NCBI RefSeq assembly: GCF_000208925.1
Contig: NW_001914948.1
Location: 1 to 56,520 of the forward strand
Length of the DNA: 56,520 bases
Source of the DNA: Entamoeba histolytica HM-1:IMSS
Lineage: Eukaryota; Evosea; Mastigamoebida; Endamoebidae
Direction of reading: 5' to 3'
Shown here piece by piece: positions 10,440 through 21,126 of this stretch. The notes beneath the pieces were generated by a model. The model saw only the letters and a list, made by a program, of their open reading frames with translations, ran no database searches and was not told the DNA's origin. The position numbers and the translations under genes are program-made. The stretch's first letter is position 1, and each line of letters starts with the position of its first letter.

Positions 10440-11948
10440 TTAAATGAAAAAGATATTCATCAACACAATTATCGTTATCATTAATGGTGCAACATTACTT
10501 CTTAAATTCATATTTGGTTCTTCAACACACATCCCAGATTTAGTACAAACATAACCTGTGGAACAAGTACCACAAGAGGGTTGACAACCTTCTTTCCATG
10601 GAGATAGTGTATGGTCATCATATGATTCATTGGTGATTGTACATTGAGTATTGGCACAGTTCATTGAGTCCCAATCACAATTTTTATCAACAACATCATC
10701 ATTCATAATTAAATGAGCATTTTCTAAAATAAATTGAGTTGATGAAGAAGTTTTAAATTTTAAAGAGAAGACATTAGAAAATGCTGTGCATGACTTATCT
10801 AAAATAACTTTAATATAAACTTTTTCAGAACCATTAATTGTTTCCGTCATTTGTTTCAATTGTAAATTATCACAGTCAACCAAAATATCACTCTCCTTAA
10901 ATTCTTTTGTATTTGTATTTGTTCCTAATGAAGCATGAATTAAGTCTAGTGTTCCTGAAACTAAAGTTGCTTCAAATTGAAGTTCTTGATAAGATGCTGA
11001 CATTTGATGAAGTGTTCCATAATAAAAGAACATACTTAATTCATCTTCTGTGGTTGAAAGAATAACATCTTTATTTGTAGGTTGTAACTTATTAATTAAA
11101 CCATTTATTTTAGTATATAGTTTCCATCGGAAAAATCTCATGTCAGAAATACCCTCTTCTTTATCATAAATATTTAAAGTGGCACAATATTTGCATTCAC
11201 TCTTTGTATTTGTTATAAACCTTGAAGTAAATACTAAATAACGTTCTTGAGTAAGATCTACATTTGTCATAGAAACGACATCATCCTCAACAGAAACTAT
11301 TTGTATATGACTTGAACTAGTAATTTTGTTTTGTGGAATAACGTATCTACCATTTTCGTTTTGTTGATACTCAACTTTATTGATAACTAACTTTTCATCT
11401 TTAACATTTGAATTAAATAATGTAATTTCATATGAGTCAGTTTGTTTCTTTACATATATTTTTGGGAAGACTTTAAAAGGACAGGTTGTAGGTTGTAATA
11501 CTACCTCAATCATTGAAATAGTAATGGCTGCATTAAAGGTAGACGCAATAGTATCATACCCTTTTTGTGTTACCCCAACGGTTTTATTTAACCAATCAGG
11601 ATTAACTGTATGATTAGTATAAAAATATCCCGCTACAACACAATATAATGGATCTCCAACTGGACCTTTAATTTCTAAACACTGACCACACCTAGAAATA
11701 TTTAACCCATCTTTCTGAAAATACATATAATCTTTATGAACATAACATGTCTGTTGTATAGTGTATGAGTATAATTCTTTTTCATAGTTTGGTATATCTT
11801 TATAACAAATTTCTTTAACATAATACTGTCCTCCTGAAGAACCTACATCTTTATCATTAATTACTCCAATCATTGCCTCTTGCAAACAAAAAGCATCACA
11901 AAATATAGTAAATAATAAAAAAAGTGGTGATCCTAATAAAAATTTCAT
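10440..11948 (-). CDS. Secreted expansin-like / double-psi-beta-barrel protein, probably GPI-anchored
   Basis: Single exon, 502 aa. It opens with a signal peptide (MKFLLGSPLFLLFTIFCDAF). Residues near 80-180 resemble the expansin double-psi beta barrel: CGQCLEI, then DPLYCVV, then YDTIASTFNAAI and a Cys-Pro (TTCPF) at the end. Expansins loosen polysaccharide networks without hydrolysis; the catalytic HFD motif is not evident here. A beta-rich middle with several N-glycosylation sites follows, then a compact Cys-rich module (CQPSCGTCSTGYVCTKSGMC) and a hydrophobic C-terminus with no polar tail, as in GPI-anchored proteins. Surface protein is a safe call; expansin homology is my inference. Confidence 0.55.
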   Translation of the reverse strand: MKFLLGSPLFLLFTIFCDAFCLQEAMIGVINDKDVGSSGGQYYVKEICYKDIPNYEKELYSYTIQQTCYVHKDYMYFQKDGLNISRCGQCLEIKGPVGDPLYCVVAGYFYTNHTVNPDWLNKTVGVTQKGYDTIASTFNAAITISMIEVVLQPTTCPFKVFPKIYVKKQTDSYEITLFNSNVKDEKLVINKVEYQQNENGRYVIPQNKITSSSHIQIVSVEDDVVSMTNVDLTQERYLVFTSRFITNTKSECKYCATLNIYDKEEGISDMRFFRWKLYTKINGLINKLQPTNKDVILSTTEDELSMFFYYGTLHQMSASYQELQFEATLVSGTLDLIHASLGTNTNTKEFKESDILVDCDNLQLKQMTETINGSEKVYIKVILDKSCTAFSNVFSLKFKTSSSTQFILENAHLIMNDDVVDKNCDWDSMNCANTQCTITNESYDDHTLSPWKEGCQPSCGTCSTGYVCTKSGMCVEEPNMNLRSNVAPLMITIIVLMNIFFI

Positions 11949-12196
11949 AACTACATTTTTCGTTTTTGTTGTTTTGTACTAATTTTTATTCTAGAAATAA
12001 CTAACTTCGTTTTCTATTTCATTCTTTTTTAGTTTTTAATAATTTCAATTTTTTTTTATTCTCAAATAAAAAACAAAAAATAATTATTATTTTGTTATTA
12101 ATAATTATAAAAAAAAAATTGAAAAAAAGAAAAAAAAAATAAGAAAATTCTCAAAGGATCTTAAAAAGATGAAGAACTAAATAAAGAAGATTTCAT

Positions 12197-12810
12197 ATGG
12201 TTTGTTAGATGTATAATTGAGAAAGAAAGATGATACAAATATTTATTGTTGTTAGCTTGTACTTGTTATTGGAGATTTTCATGTTCCACATAGGAGTGCT
12301 GCTATTCCACAAGTATTTCTTGATCGATTAAATACTGGAAGAATTCAAACAGTTCTTTGTACAGGGAATCTTTGTGGAAAAGAAACATATGATATTTTGA
12401 GAACTCTTGCACGTGAAGTTCATGTTGTTAAAGGAGATTTTGATGAGATGCAAGGACTTAATGAAACTGAAGTAATTAAAATAGGAAATTTCAAAATTGG
12501 ATTAATGCATGGTCATCAAGTTATCCCTTGGGGAGATCGTGAAGCACTTGCTATTTATCAAAGACAACTTGATGTTGATATTTTAATTACTGGTCATACC
12601 CATAAATTAGAAACAAAAGAAGTTGGTGGGAAATATTTCCTTAATCCAGGTAGTGCTACTGGTGCTTATTCTCCTTTAGTAGACAATCCAGTCCCTTCTT
12701 TTATGTTACTTGAAATTAATGATTCAGAATTAACCATTTATGAATATACCTTAGTTGATGGTTCTGTTAAATGTGAAAGAGTTGATTTCAATAAGAAACA
12801 ACAACAATAA
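12197..12810 (+). CDS. VPS29: Retromer subunit Vps29
   Basis: Two exons. Exon 1 contributes only the ATG (12197-12199); a 56-nt intron (12200-12255, GTTTGT...TTAG) follows directly, and exon 2 (12256-12810) supplies the rest: 185 aa. The protein starts M-LVLVIGDFHVPHR and carries the phosphoesterase-fold motifs of Vps29: GDFH, GNLC, GDFDE, HGHQVIPWGD and GHTHKLE. Vps29 is a structural subunit of the retromer cargo-recognition trimer, which returns receptors from endosomes. The only other upstream ATG (12230) is out of frame, so the one-codon exon is required unless translation starts inside the protein. A GGATCTTAAAAAG element lies about 30-40 nt upstream. Confidence 0.9.
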
Positions 12811-13030
12811 GTTCACTTCCTTTTTATCTTTTTATTTTTGTTATATAAAACGATATTTATTTATATTCTTTTTAAATCAACGTTATTTAAAGTTATGATG
12901 AATAATAGGAAAAGTCCTGATAAATTAAAGAGAAGATTTAAATTAAAAAGAATAAGGTGAAGTGGAATTGTAAGTTGGTTTTTAAGTTTGTTTGGAAATT
13001 ACGAAACTACAAAAACTACTCAATTAAGAA

Positions 13031-16000
13031 ATGATTCAAACAATTATTATTTTTTGTTTTATCATGTTTTATTCACTTACAAATGCTACTGAATGTAGTT
13101 GTGAATCTTCACTTGACTCTAACCATTGTACTGAATGTAGTGAAGGGTGTCATCTCTACTTAGACTTCCCAGAAGGAGCAGTTGTTCCTAGTTTAATATG
13201 TAAACCAGACGATGTTCCTAATTGTGACTTTCAAGACGAAAACATATGTGTTCAATGTAAAGATGGATATTATTTAGAGAATAATGAATGTAAAGAGTGC
13301 AACAATCTTATTAATGGATGTAAATATTGTAATAGTACTAAATGTTTTGTTTGTGATAAAGATGCTGAAGGAAAACAATTATATCTCTCTAATACTCAAG
13401 ACAAATGTATTGATTGCAGTGATTCTAATAATGCAGAGTTATGTGGAAGATGTAATGATGGAAGTTATTTTGATTCAACAACAAGAACTTGTCAAAAATG
13501 TTTTAATAATTGTGAGTTATGTACATCGAGTACAAATTGTTTTAAGTGCAGTAACAAAACTATTTTAACAGAATCAAATGGTTTATATGAATGTACTCCA
13601 ATTGATAATTGTGATCCAGAATATTCTAAAGATGATCATTGTGAAAAATGTATTAATGGTTATTATCTTAAGAATGGTAAATGTTTTAAATGTCAAGATG
13701 GATGTAATGTATGTTATGAAGACACTCAAAGTAATTCTTTAAAATGTTCTGAATGTGAACATGATAAAATTATGAATAATGGAAGTTGTTCTGATGCTTC
13801 AAGTTTACATTGTTTACAAGGCAGTCCAATTTTTGGATGTACAGAATGTGAAAAAGGATATTATTTTGGTTTAGATTATACATGTCAAAAATGTAGTTCT
13901 AGTTGTAGTACTTGCGTTGGAACATCTGATCATTGTTTAAGTTGTTCAACAAATTATTACTTTGTTAAAGGGAAAACAACATGTGTACATATGGATTCTC
14001 ATTGTAGATTAGCTGATGAGTCTGGATGTAAAGAATGTAATAATGAACTTGTTATAGAACATCAAAATGATACAGGATATTATATTCCTGAAGGTTCACA
14101 AACTTGTCAACCATGTGAAGAACATTGTAAATTATGTGAAAAAGAATCAAATCATTGTACTTCTTGTATAGATAATTATCTTCTTAAAAAAGTTGATGAT
14201 ACAAATGGAAATTATCATTATGAATGTATTGAAAATGATAAAAAAACTTGCATTTCTACAGAAATGGGGTATTGTACCGAATGTATAGCAAAACACTTTA
14301 TTGCCACTTCTGCAGATGGATTAGAACAAGAATGTACTTCATGTGATATATCATGTGATACTTGTGAAAAGAATAATTCGTGTTTAACTTGTGCAAAAGA
14401 TTATTATTTACCAAGAAATTATACAGGAAATAAAGTAAATTCATTATGTAAACAACAAAGTGAAATTAATATGACATGTCAAGCTGGAACATCTGGATGT
14501 GAAGTTTGTAATGATGGATATTGGATTAATTTAGATGACAACACTCAAGCAAATTGTACTGTATGCCCTAGTGGATGTTCTAAATGTCAGTGGTCAACAA
14601 ATGAACAAAGAGTAATTTGTTTACTTTGTGATACAGAGGGTCAATACGTTAAAAATGGAGAATGTGCTCCATGTAATGAATTAAAACATTGTGTTGCTTG
14701 TTCAGGAGATAAATGTGCTACATGTGAAGATGGATATAGTTTAGATGCAGGATCAATGTCATGTTCAAAAACAAATTTGGGATTAATTATTCCATTAATA
14801 GTAATAGCTGTCATTATCATTATTATCATTATCATGGTAATTATTGGGATTATTTGGTTGAGAAGAAGAAAAAGTGTTAAAGCAGAATCTACTGCTATTA
14901 AACCATTCCACGTATCATCAGATCTTGAGTTAATGCTTCTTGGAGCAGATAATGAAAAATTCCCATTAAAAACAGATAAATGGGAATTAACATTTAATTT
15001 GGCTAAATCTAAAGCAATTGTTGATCAAGAGTATGAAGAAACAGTTAATTTAGCTAATATGTCAAAGAAAGAATATTATTTTGAATTCTGTTACACTCCA
15101 TCTCATAGATATGATTTAGAAATTAATCCAAAAAGTGCAACATTAAAACCAGGAACTGCTATTCAAGTTACATTTAAGATTAAAATATTATGTACTTGCT
15201 CATTATCTGATCAACTGGGTATTTCTGCTATGGATGTTGATGATCAAACTAAAGAAACTGCAGCATTTAATATTATTATTGAATCTGATTTATCATTGAA
15301 ATTAGACCATACTGAACTTAAACCAATTATGCCACCAATTGGAGAAGGTGCTTTTGGTATGGTATTTAGAGGAACTTATAGAGGAAGAGAAGTTGCTATT
15401 AAAAAGATGAAAGCAAGAAATTTAACACAAGAACAAGAAAAAGAATTTAATCATGAAGTATCTATGATGACTCAATTAAGACAAAATTGTGTTGTAGAAT
15501 TGATTGGAGCAGTATATACCGAAGGAGAAATTGCTATTGTTACAGAATTTGCAGAATATGGGTCAATGAGTAAAGTTTGGGATAAACAAAAAATTAGTTA
15601 CCAATTAAAAATAAAGTTCTTAGATGATATGGCTGTTGCATTATCTTATCTTCATCAAAACCAAATTCTTCATAGAGATGTTAAAGGTGAAAATTTATTA
15701 GTTTTCTCATTAAATCCTCATTCACCAGTTTGTGCTAAATTAACTGATTTTGGTACTTGTAGAAATATTTCTGAAAGAAGTTTGAGTGCTAAAGAATTGT
15801 CTCAAGGTATTGGAACACCTACTTATATGGCACCAGAATGTCTTCAAAATTCTACTGATTATTCATATCCAGTTGATGTATATGCTTATGGTATTGTATT
15901 ATATGAAACATATGTAGAACATAATGCATATGATGGAGATGAAAGATTTAATCAACCATGGATGATTCCACAATTTGTTATTGAAGGTAATAGATTAGAA

Positions 16001-16405
16001 AAACCTGATGGTATTCCAGAAAATTATTGGGAATTAACAACTAAATGTTGGTCTCAAAATGCAGTTGATAGACCTTCATTTGTTGATATCTTAAAAACTA
16101 TTGAATCTTGGGGTGAAGACATTAGGTATGCTTTCAATGTTGAAGTAGATAAAAAAATACAAGGCAGTGATGCATCTAGTTCTACTTCTGTACCATCCAG
16201 TGCTCAAGAACCATCAACTAATTCTACTTCAACACCAACAGATGATAAACCAAGTTCATCTTCTGAACAAAAAACTTCAAATGAAAGTAAAAAGAAATCA
16301 GAAAGTACTAATCAAGAAGAATTAAAAGAAATCATATTAAATGAACAATTACAACAATCATCAAGCTCATCTTCAAGTTCTGACTCAACTAGTTCATCCA
16401 ATTGA
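13031..16405 (+). CDS. Transmembrane kinase (TMK) with CXXC-rich ectodomain
   Basis: Single exon, 1124 aa. Order: signal peptide (about 1-20); a long ectodomain of repeated CxxC units (about 22-575) of furin-like/VSP type; one membrane span (about 582-615, Ile-rich, stopped by RRRK); an intracellular beta-sandwich with INPKSATLKPGTAIQVTFK, like an MSP/Ig-like module (about 650-760); a tyrosine-kinase-like catalytic domain (about 771-1030); and a Ser-rich tail ending in a run of eight Ser. The kinase is complete: GEGAFG loop, VAIK lysine, HRDVKGEN, DFG, GTPTYMAPE. Entamoeba TMKs are a large receptor-kinase family at the plasma membrane, linked to phagocytosis and nutrient sensing. Ligand unknown. 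The subgroup was not determined. Confidence 0.93.
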   Translation: MIQTIIIFCFIMFYSLTNATECSCESSLDSNHCTECSEGCHLYLDFPEGAVVPSLICKPDDVPNCDFQDENICVQCKDGYYLENNECKECNNLINGCKYCNSTKCFVCDKDAEGKQLYLSNTQDKCIDCSDSNNAELCGRCNDGSYFDSTTRTCQKCFNNCELCTSSTNCFKCSNKTILTESNGLYECTPIDNCDPEYSKDDHCEKCINGYYLKNGKCFKCQDGCNVCYEDTQSNSLKCSECEHDKIMNNGSCSDASSLHCLQGSPIFGCTECEKGYYFGLDYTCQKCSSSCSTCVGTSDHCLSCSTNYYFVKGKTTCVHMDSHCRLADESGCKECNNELVIEHQNDTGYYIPEGSQTCQPCEEHCKLCEKESNHCTSCIDNYLLKKVDDTNGNYHYECIENDKKTCISTEMGYCTECIAKHFIATSADGLEQECTSCDISCDTCEKNNSCLTCAKDYYLPRNYTGNKVNSLCKQQSEINMTCQAGTSGCEVCNDGYWINLDDNTQANCTVCPSGCSKCQWSTNEQRVICLLCDTEGQYVKNGECAPCNELKHCVACSGDKCATCEDGYSLDAGSMSCSKTNLGLIIPLIVIAVIIIIIIIMVIIGIIWLRRRKSVKAESTAIKPFHVSSDLELMLLGADNEKFPLKTDKWELTFNLAKSKAIVDQEYEETVNLANMSKKEYYFEFCYTPSHRYDLEINPKSATLKPGTAIQVTFKIKILCTCSLSDQLGISAMDVDDQTKETAAFNIIIESDLSLKLDHTELKPIMPPIGEGAFGMVFRGTYRGREVAIKKMKARNLTQEQEKEFNHEVSMMTQLRQNCVVELIGAVYTEGEIAIVTEFAEYGSMSKVWDKQKISYQLKIKFLDDMAVALSYLHQNQILHRDVKGENLLVFSLNPHSPVCAKLTDFGTCRNISERSLSAKELSQGIGTPTYMAPECLQNSTDYSYPVDVYAYGIVLYETYVEHNAYDGDERFNQPWMIPQFVIEGNRLEKPDGIPENYWELTTKCWSQNAVDRPSFVDILKTIESWGEDIRYAFNVEVDKKIQGSDASSSTSVPSSAQEPSTNSTSTPTDDKPSSSSEQKTSNESKKKSESTNQEELKEIILNEQLQQSSSSSSSSDSTSSSN

Positions 16406-16467
16406 CTTATTTCTAAATGATTGGTTTAGTTATAATAAAAGATGAACGAAACACAAAGAAATGTAAA

Positions 16468-16854
16468 TTAATTCATTAAAGAAGTGTTGAAATATTTCTC
16501 AAAGGATTTAATTGTATCATTTAAATCACCTAAACGTTGCCAAAAATCAGATGGAATACATTCAATACAATAAGCTTCATCTAAAACACTTCCATTTGCA
16601 TCTTTGGGTTCCCAATATAAGAGTTGTTTATACAAAGTTTGTGCATTTTGTTGTGGATGACTTGGATTAGTTGAGGTAGAAGATGAACGTTGTGATGCCC
16701 CTGTTGAACTTTGTTGACTTAAATTAGTTGATACATTTGTTCGAGCACGAGTTTCACCAATACTCTTATTTGTACTACCATTTGTCCCACCACTTGTTTT
16801 CGGTTGTCTTTTCTTTGGAATATAAGGAGGTGCTACAAGATTTAATGTTGACAT
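16468..16854 (-). CDS. Hypothetical protein, 128 aa
   Basis: Minus-strand single exon. The first 70 residues are low complexity and rich in Ser, Thr, Asn and Gln with several Arg/Lys, probably disordered. The last 60 (TLYKQLLYWEPKDANG through FEKYFNTSLMN) look folded, with aromatic residues and a Cys pair (CIEC). No family recognised. It converges on the transmembrane kinase gene 60 nt away and diverges from the CAMK-like kinase gene, sharing a promoter region of about 180 bp. A nuclear or regulatory role is possible but unsupported. Confidence 0.6.
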   Translation of the reverse strand: MSTLNLVAPPYIPKKRQPKTSGGTNGSTNKSIGETRARTNVSTNLSQQSSTGASQRSSSTSTNPSHPQQNAQTLYKQLLYWEPKDANGSVLDEAYCIECIPSDFWQRLGDLNDTIKSFEKYFNTSLMN

Positions 16855-17036
16855 CCAACAACACGTATATTTATACTCTTTTTAATAGTTCTTTATTATT
16901 CATTTTTATTATTTCTATTTTTTTTGATTTAATCTTTTTTAGTTTTTGTGTTTTTAGTATTTTAAAGGGTGTTGTTTTAACCAAAAATCACAAAAATCTG
17001 TTTTTTCTTTTTTATCTTCGACGTGAAGAACTTTGA

Positions 17037-18836
17037 ATGAGAAGAACTTTTCAGTTTGAAAAAATTTTATTATCAAAGAAGATTAAAACAATGACACAAA
17101 TACACAAAGTAGGACCATTTTTAATTGGGAATAAGTTGTTAGGAGAAGGTGCAACAGGAAAAGTCTTTTTGTCATTTCATGAAGAGTCTAATGTTAAAGT
17201 TGCAATTAAAATTATTGATAAAGCAAGTATTTGCAGTCGTCCTGAAAAGAAAAGAAAGGTTGAGAGAGAGTTAGCAATTCTCCGAATTATTCATCACCCA
17301 AATATTATTGATTATTATGCATCTTATGAAACAACGAAATTACTTTTTGTTGTTCAAGAATTATTAAGTGGAGGAGAATTGTATACATACGTTGAGAAAA
17401 AGAAGAAGTTATCATTAGAAGAATCAGTTAAGTTTCTTTTACAAATATTGTCTGCTTTAAAATATATTCATAAATGGCAAATATGTCATAGAGACGTTAA
17501 GCTGGAAAATATTTTATTAAGTCATGATTGTTCAACAGCTAAATTATGTGATTTTGGAATGGCAACATATACTGGGGGAATGCCTTTAAGAGATTCTTGT
17601 GGTAGTCCTTTTTATGCTGCACCAGAACTTTTTACTCAACCAACATATGATGGATGTATTGCAGATATTTGGTCATTGGGAGTTGTTTTTTATGTTATGA
17701 TTTTTGGACTTATGCCATTTCCAGGAGAAACTGATGAAGAATTTGTTGAAAATGTAACAAAGTTAACATATCAAATTCCTTTTGAACTTCCACCTCCAAT
17801 TCACGAAGCTTTAACTGGAATGTTATGTGGTGATGTTAAACAACGTTTGACTTTGGATAGAGTTAAATCACTCATTGAACCTTTTTCTCAAATAACAACA
17901 CCAGCTCGTCCAATACCATCGAAGAAAATAAAGTATTCTATATTCGATAGTTTACAAGATTTAAGTATATCAATTAATGATACTGTTGTAAGAAATATCC
18001 CAAACTCATTGGAAAATGATGGAATTATTGGAAATGAACCAAATAAAATTGAAGATGTTGAAACAATTGCTGGTGGTCCAATAACTATTGTTGATACTAA
18101 AGTTATGCAAATGTTATCTTCGTTGTTAACGCCATTACATATTTCGAAAATAAGAGAAGCATTATTTGCTCCTAATCCAAATACTGTACGTGCATTTTAT
18201 CGTTCTATTACTGAACATACACAAAATTCATTAAAAACATTAACTTCTTCAAATTTAAAAATAAAAACCATTAATACAAATACTACTTTATTCGCGGTTT
18301 CTCCATTACTTTCAGACCCTTCTTCTTATAAAAAAAGTGTTTCTCCTGCATTTTGTGAATTACTTAAGAAGAAAAGAAGTTGTTCTCCTGTTAATATTAA
18401 ATATAAAGAAACAGTTTCTCCTCCTTCTTCTGTTAATATCCCTCATGAAATTAATGTTTTCTTTTCTCCAACAGAAGGTCCTTTTATTCACCAAGCAACT
18501 ATTGATATGACACCTTCAAAAACAATAACCAAAATTAATGAAATATTAAAAGAGCTTGGTATTGTATTCGAACATCAAATTACTGTTGATAACATTGAAA
18601 AATGTTTATATCACTATGACATTGATGACTCTTTGAATAAAAATAAAGCTACTTTCAGTCAAATTATATTTACTATTCTTATCAGCGTTGGAGACACTTC
18701 TGACATTGACGTTAGCTTCGAAGACAAAACTATTATTAAATTTGAACTATCCGAAGGAAGTGTTTTAGTATTTGGAGATTTATGGAATGTGATTAAAAGA
18801 CAATTATTAGAATATGATAGCTTTCCTATTGAATAA
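17037..18836 (+). CDS. CAMK-like Ser/Thr protein kinase (AMPK/Kin/BRSK-related) with KA1-like tail
   Basis: Single exon, 599 aa from ATG 17037; a second in-frame ATG at 17091 would give 581 aa and may be the real start, since the first 18 residues are basic and outside the domain. Kinase domain about 25-285: LLGEGATGKV, VAIK, HRDVKLEN (from H151), DFGMA, SCGSPFYAAPE. The activation loop and APE match the AMPK/MARK/BRSK branch. A long variable middle with Ser-Pro sites follows. The last 50 residues (DIDVSFEDKTIIKFELSEG...) resemble a KA1 domain, which binds acidic lipids and restrains the kinase in yeast Kin and MARK proteins. GAAC elements lie at 17028 and 17044. Confidence 0.85.
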   Translation: MRRTFQFEKILLSKKIKTMTQIHKVGPFLIGNKLLGEGATGKVFLSFHEESNVKVAIKIIDKASICSRPEKKRKVERELAILRIIHHPNIIDYYASYETTKLLFVVQELLSGGELYTYVEKKKKLSLEESVKFLLQILSALKYIHKWQICHRDVKLENILLSHDCSTAKLCDFGMATYTGGMPLRDSCGSPFYAAPELFTQPTYDGCIADIWSLGVVFYVMIFGLMPFPGETDEEFVENVTKLTYQIPFELPPPIHEALTGMLCGDVKQRLTLDRVKSLIEPFSQITTPARPIPSKKIKYSIFDSLQDLSISINDTVVRNIPNSLENDGIIGNEPNKIEDVETIAGGPITIVDTKVMQMLSSLLTPLHISKIREALFAPNPNTVRAFYRSITEHTQNSLKTLTSSNLKIKTINTNTTLFAVSPLLSDPSSYKKSVSPAFCELLKKKRSCSPVNIKYKETVSPPSSVNIPHEINVFFSPTEGPFIHQATIDMTPSKTITKINEILKELGIVFEHQITVDNIEKCLYHYDIDDSLNKNKATFSQIIFTILISVGDTSDIDVSFEDKTIIKFELSEGSVLVFGDLWNVIKRQLLEYDSFPIE

Positions 18837-18998
18837 ATCATTTGTTTGTAACATCATCAAAACTTTGTTAAAATGACTTTTGTTTTTTTACGCTTTTAAA
18901 CTTTAAAAATCTTGGGAAATTAAAGCAATTAAAAAATAAACATCATTTAAGTAATTCTTGAAACTCAAAAAAATTGAACTTGAAAATTTATTTCGACA

Positions 18999-21071
18999 AT
19001 GTCAAACAATACTATCAATCAAGTTAATTATGCTTACAGCAATGAACAACAAAATATTTATCCAAATGGATATTCTATTTTAAGTACATATAAAAAGACA
19101 GTAAACGCCTTGTTAGAGAATTTAAAACATTTTACACCACATGTTGAATCTTCTAAAGAAGTTTACTGTACTGATGGTTATAAAGGAGGTTGGTGTACTG
19201 GTACTTATCAAACTAATACCATTAATAGTCAAATCAATGACATTAATAGTCAAATCGATTATATTAATAATGTTATTAATTATTTCTTTCAGTGTGGTAA
19301 TTCTATTCCAAATTTAGATAGAAATAATTATTATGAAGTGTATATATTCATTAGTAATATCTTCAAACCATTGGTAATTTCAGAATTTTTGAACTTATAT
19401 AATGAATTTCTGTTCAAACTAAATTATAGTGATAAATTCAAACAAGAAATTGATGAGTTAAGAAAAAAACTTTTGTATCTTTTCTATAAAATTATAAAAC
19501 CCACTGCAACTGAAAATTATGTCACTGTGAGTCAATACGTTGAAAGTCTAATTAAAGGTAGAGGATATTCTACTTCAACATGGGATCAATGTTTCTATGC
19601 TTTGTATTTGACGGTTAAAGACATTAATTGTTATACACAACCGAGTAAAGACTCTCTTAGTAGTTACGATACAGTTTATAACCCTTCAAGTATTACAGTT
19701 TGTCTTACCAAGATTCAACCCTTTTATGAAAAATATAAAATATTAGAATCTGAAAAAGAGAGTCTTTCAGATGACTTGAAATTACAAAAACAAGAAAATG
19801 GCATACTGTCAAAGAAAAATATTAAATTACATGATAAAGTAAACAATTTAAATGAACAATTAGGTGAAAGAGATCATACAATAAGTAAATTACATGATGA
19901 TGTAGAAAAATTACAAAAACAATTAGGTGAAAGAGATAATACAATAAGTGAATTACAAATACAGATAAACGACTTAACAAGCAAAGTTCAAAAAACTGAG
20001 AGGCGTGTAGAAGTTTTAAATAACAATAATGAGAAGGTATGCAAACAACTAAAACAGCAAGTTGAAGAACAACTTAACCAAATACGTGCTAATATGAATG
20101 AGGAAAAAATGAGACAAGAATCAACATACCAACAGAAGTTGAGTCTTCAAACAGAAAACTTCAACCAAGAAATAAAAAAATTAACTGAAGAAGAGATAGA
20201 TTTAAAAAATAAAAATTTGTCTCTTAAAAATGAGGTAGATGATCTAAAAACTTTACTTTTTGTTAAGTTATGTGGTAAAGCAGAAAAGGTTATTCAGCCA
20301 GAAGTTAAAGGACGAGGAATTGAATATAGGATTGAATTAAAGCCAAAGAAAGAAATATTTACAGTTCCAGTTTCTCAATCAGAGAAAAGAAATGGTGCAT
20401 TTAAAATTAAATTACCACGACTCATAATTAATACAAATGATGAGAATTTAAAATATGAAGATTTCCAAATTAATTTGAACGATGAAAAAAAATTCCTTTT
20501 TCAAGAAAAAGGTTCATTTATTCTTGATCAATCACTGAACCTACAAATAGATATTGTAAATGCTAAGGAGAAAGAAGAACCAACCTCCAAACAAAAAAGA
20601 CAAGAAAGAGACATTAAAAATAATGTTGCTGGTGAAGAACAACAACAAAAAATAAATAAAGAAGTAGCTAAAGTCTTTGTCCCTATTGAAAATTATCTTT
20701 CAGAGGGTTTATATCTATTTAATTATAATGGCAGAGAAATTCCATTACGTGTAAGTCTTAATACTCAAGAAGGTGAAATTTTTCAATTAAACACTCAAAA
20801 TGGACCAATAAAGGTTCAAGTGCATTCTGATCCTAACGCAACCTATTGCAGGGATGGTTTTGATTTAATTCAAACGCTCTATTTCTCAAAAGAGTATGAA
20901 GGTCATTCAACTTACATTCCAATAGACATTTATGATGGTACTACTGTTGGACCATATAATTTTAAAATTGAAGATGGGTATTATGTGGTTTGTGAACAAA
21001 AAGGATTCTATAATCCTCATGGAATTAGGGGGTCATTAAAGCTTGTTGTAAGGATTTATGACCAACACTAA
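18999..21071 (+). CDS. Coiled-coil protein, 690 aa
   Basis: Single exon, with a GAACTT element about 20 nt upstream. N-terminal part (1-250) is helical and unrecognised, with NTINSQINDINSQIDYINNV and four Cys. A continuous coiled coil spans about 250-430 and contains a tandem repeat of the QLGERDHTIS unit. The C-terminal 250 residues are beta-rich (PLRVSLNTQEGEIFQLN, IPIDIYDGTTVGPYNFKIEDG). No transmembrane segment. The C-terminal beta module may be a binding domain repeated twice. No family recognised; a cytoskeletal or tethering role would be a guess. Confidence 0.7.
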   Translation: MSNNTINQVNYAYSNEQQNIYPNGYSILSTYKKTVNALLENLKHFTPHVESSKEVYCTDGYKGGWCTGTYQTNTINSQINDINSQIDYINNVINYFFQCGNSIPNLDRNNYYEVYIFISNIFKPLVISEFLNLYNEFLFKLNYSDKFKQEIDELRKKLLYLFYKIIKPTATENYVTVSQYVESLIKGRGYSTSTWDQCFYALYLTVKDINCYTQPSKDSLSSYDTVYNPSSITVCLTKIQPFYEKYKILESEKESLSDDLKLQKQENGILSKKNIKLHDKVNNLNEQLGERDHTISKLHDDVEKLQKQLGERDNTISELQIQINDLTSKVQKTERRVEVLNNNNEKVCKQLKQQVEEQLNQIRANMNEEKMRQESTYQQKLSLQTENFNQEIKKLTEEEIDLKNKNLSLKNEVDDLKTLLFVKLCGKAEKVIQPEVKGRGIEYRIELKPKKEIFTVPVSQSEKRNGAFKIKLPRLIINTNDENLKYEDFQINLNDEKKFLFQEKGSFILDQSLNLQIDIVNAKEKEEPTSKQKRQERDIKNNVAGEEQQQKINKEVAKVFVPIENYLSEGLYLFNYNGREIPLRVSLNTQEGEIFQLNTQNGPIKVQVHSDPNATYCRDGFDLIQTLYFSKEYEGHSTYIPIDIYDGTTVGPYNFKIEDGYYVVCEQKGFYNPHGIRGSLKLVVRIYDQH

Positions 21072-21126
21072 TCATTTAATTGAATGATTTTACTTTATTT
21101 AAAATTAAATAATAAATAGAAATGAA

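Noticed and set aside
13284..13568. Second plus-strand frame inside the TMK gene
   Set aside because: Overlaps the clear CXXC ectodomain in another frame; no independent support.
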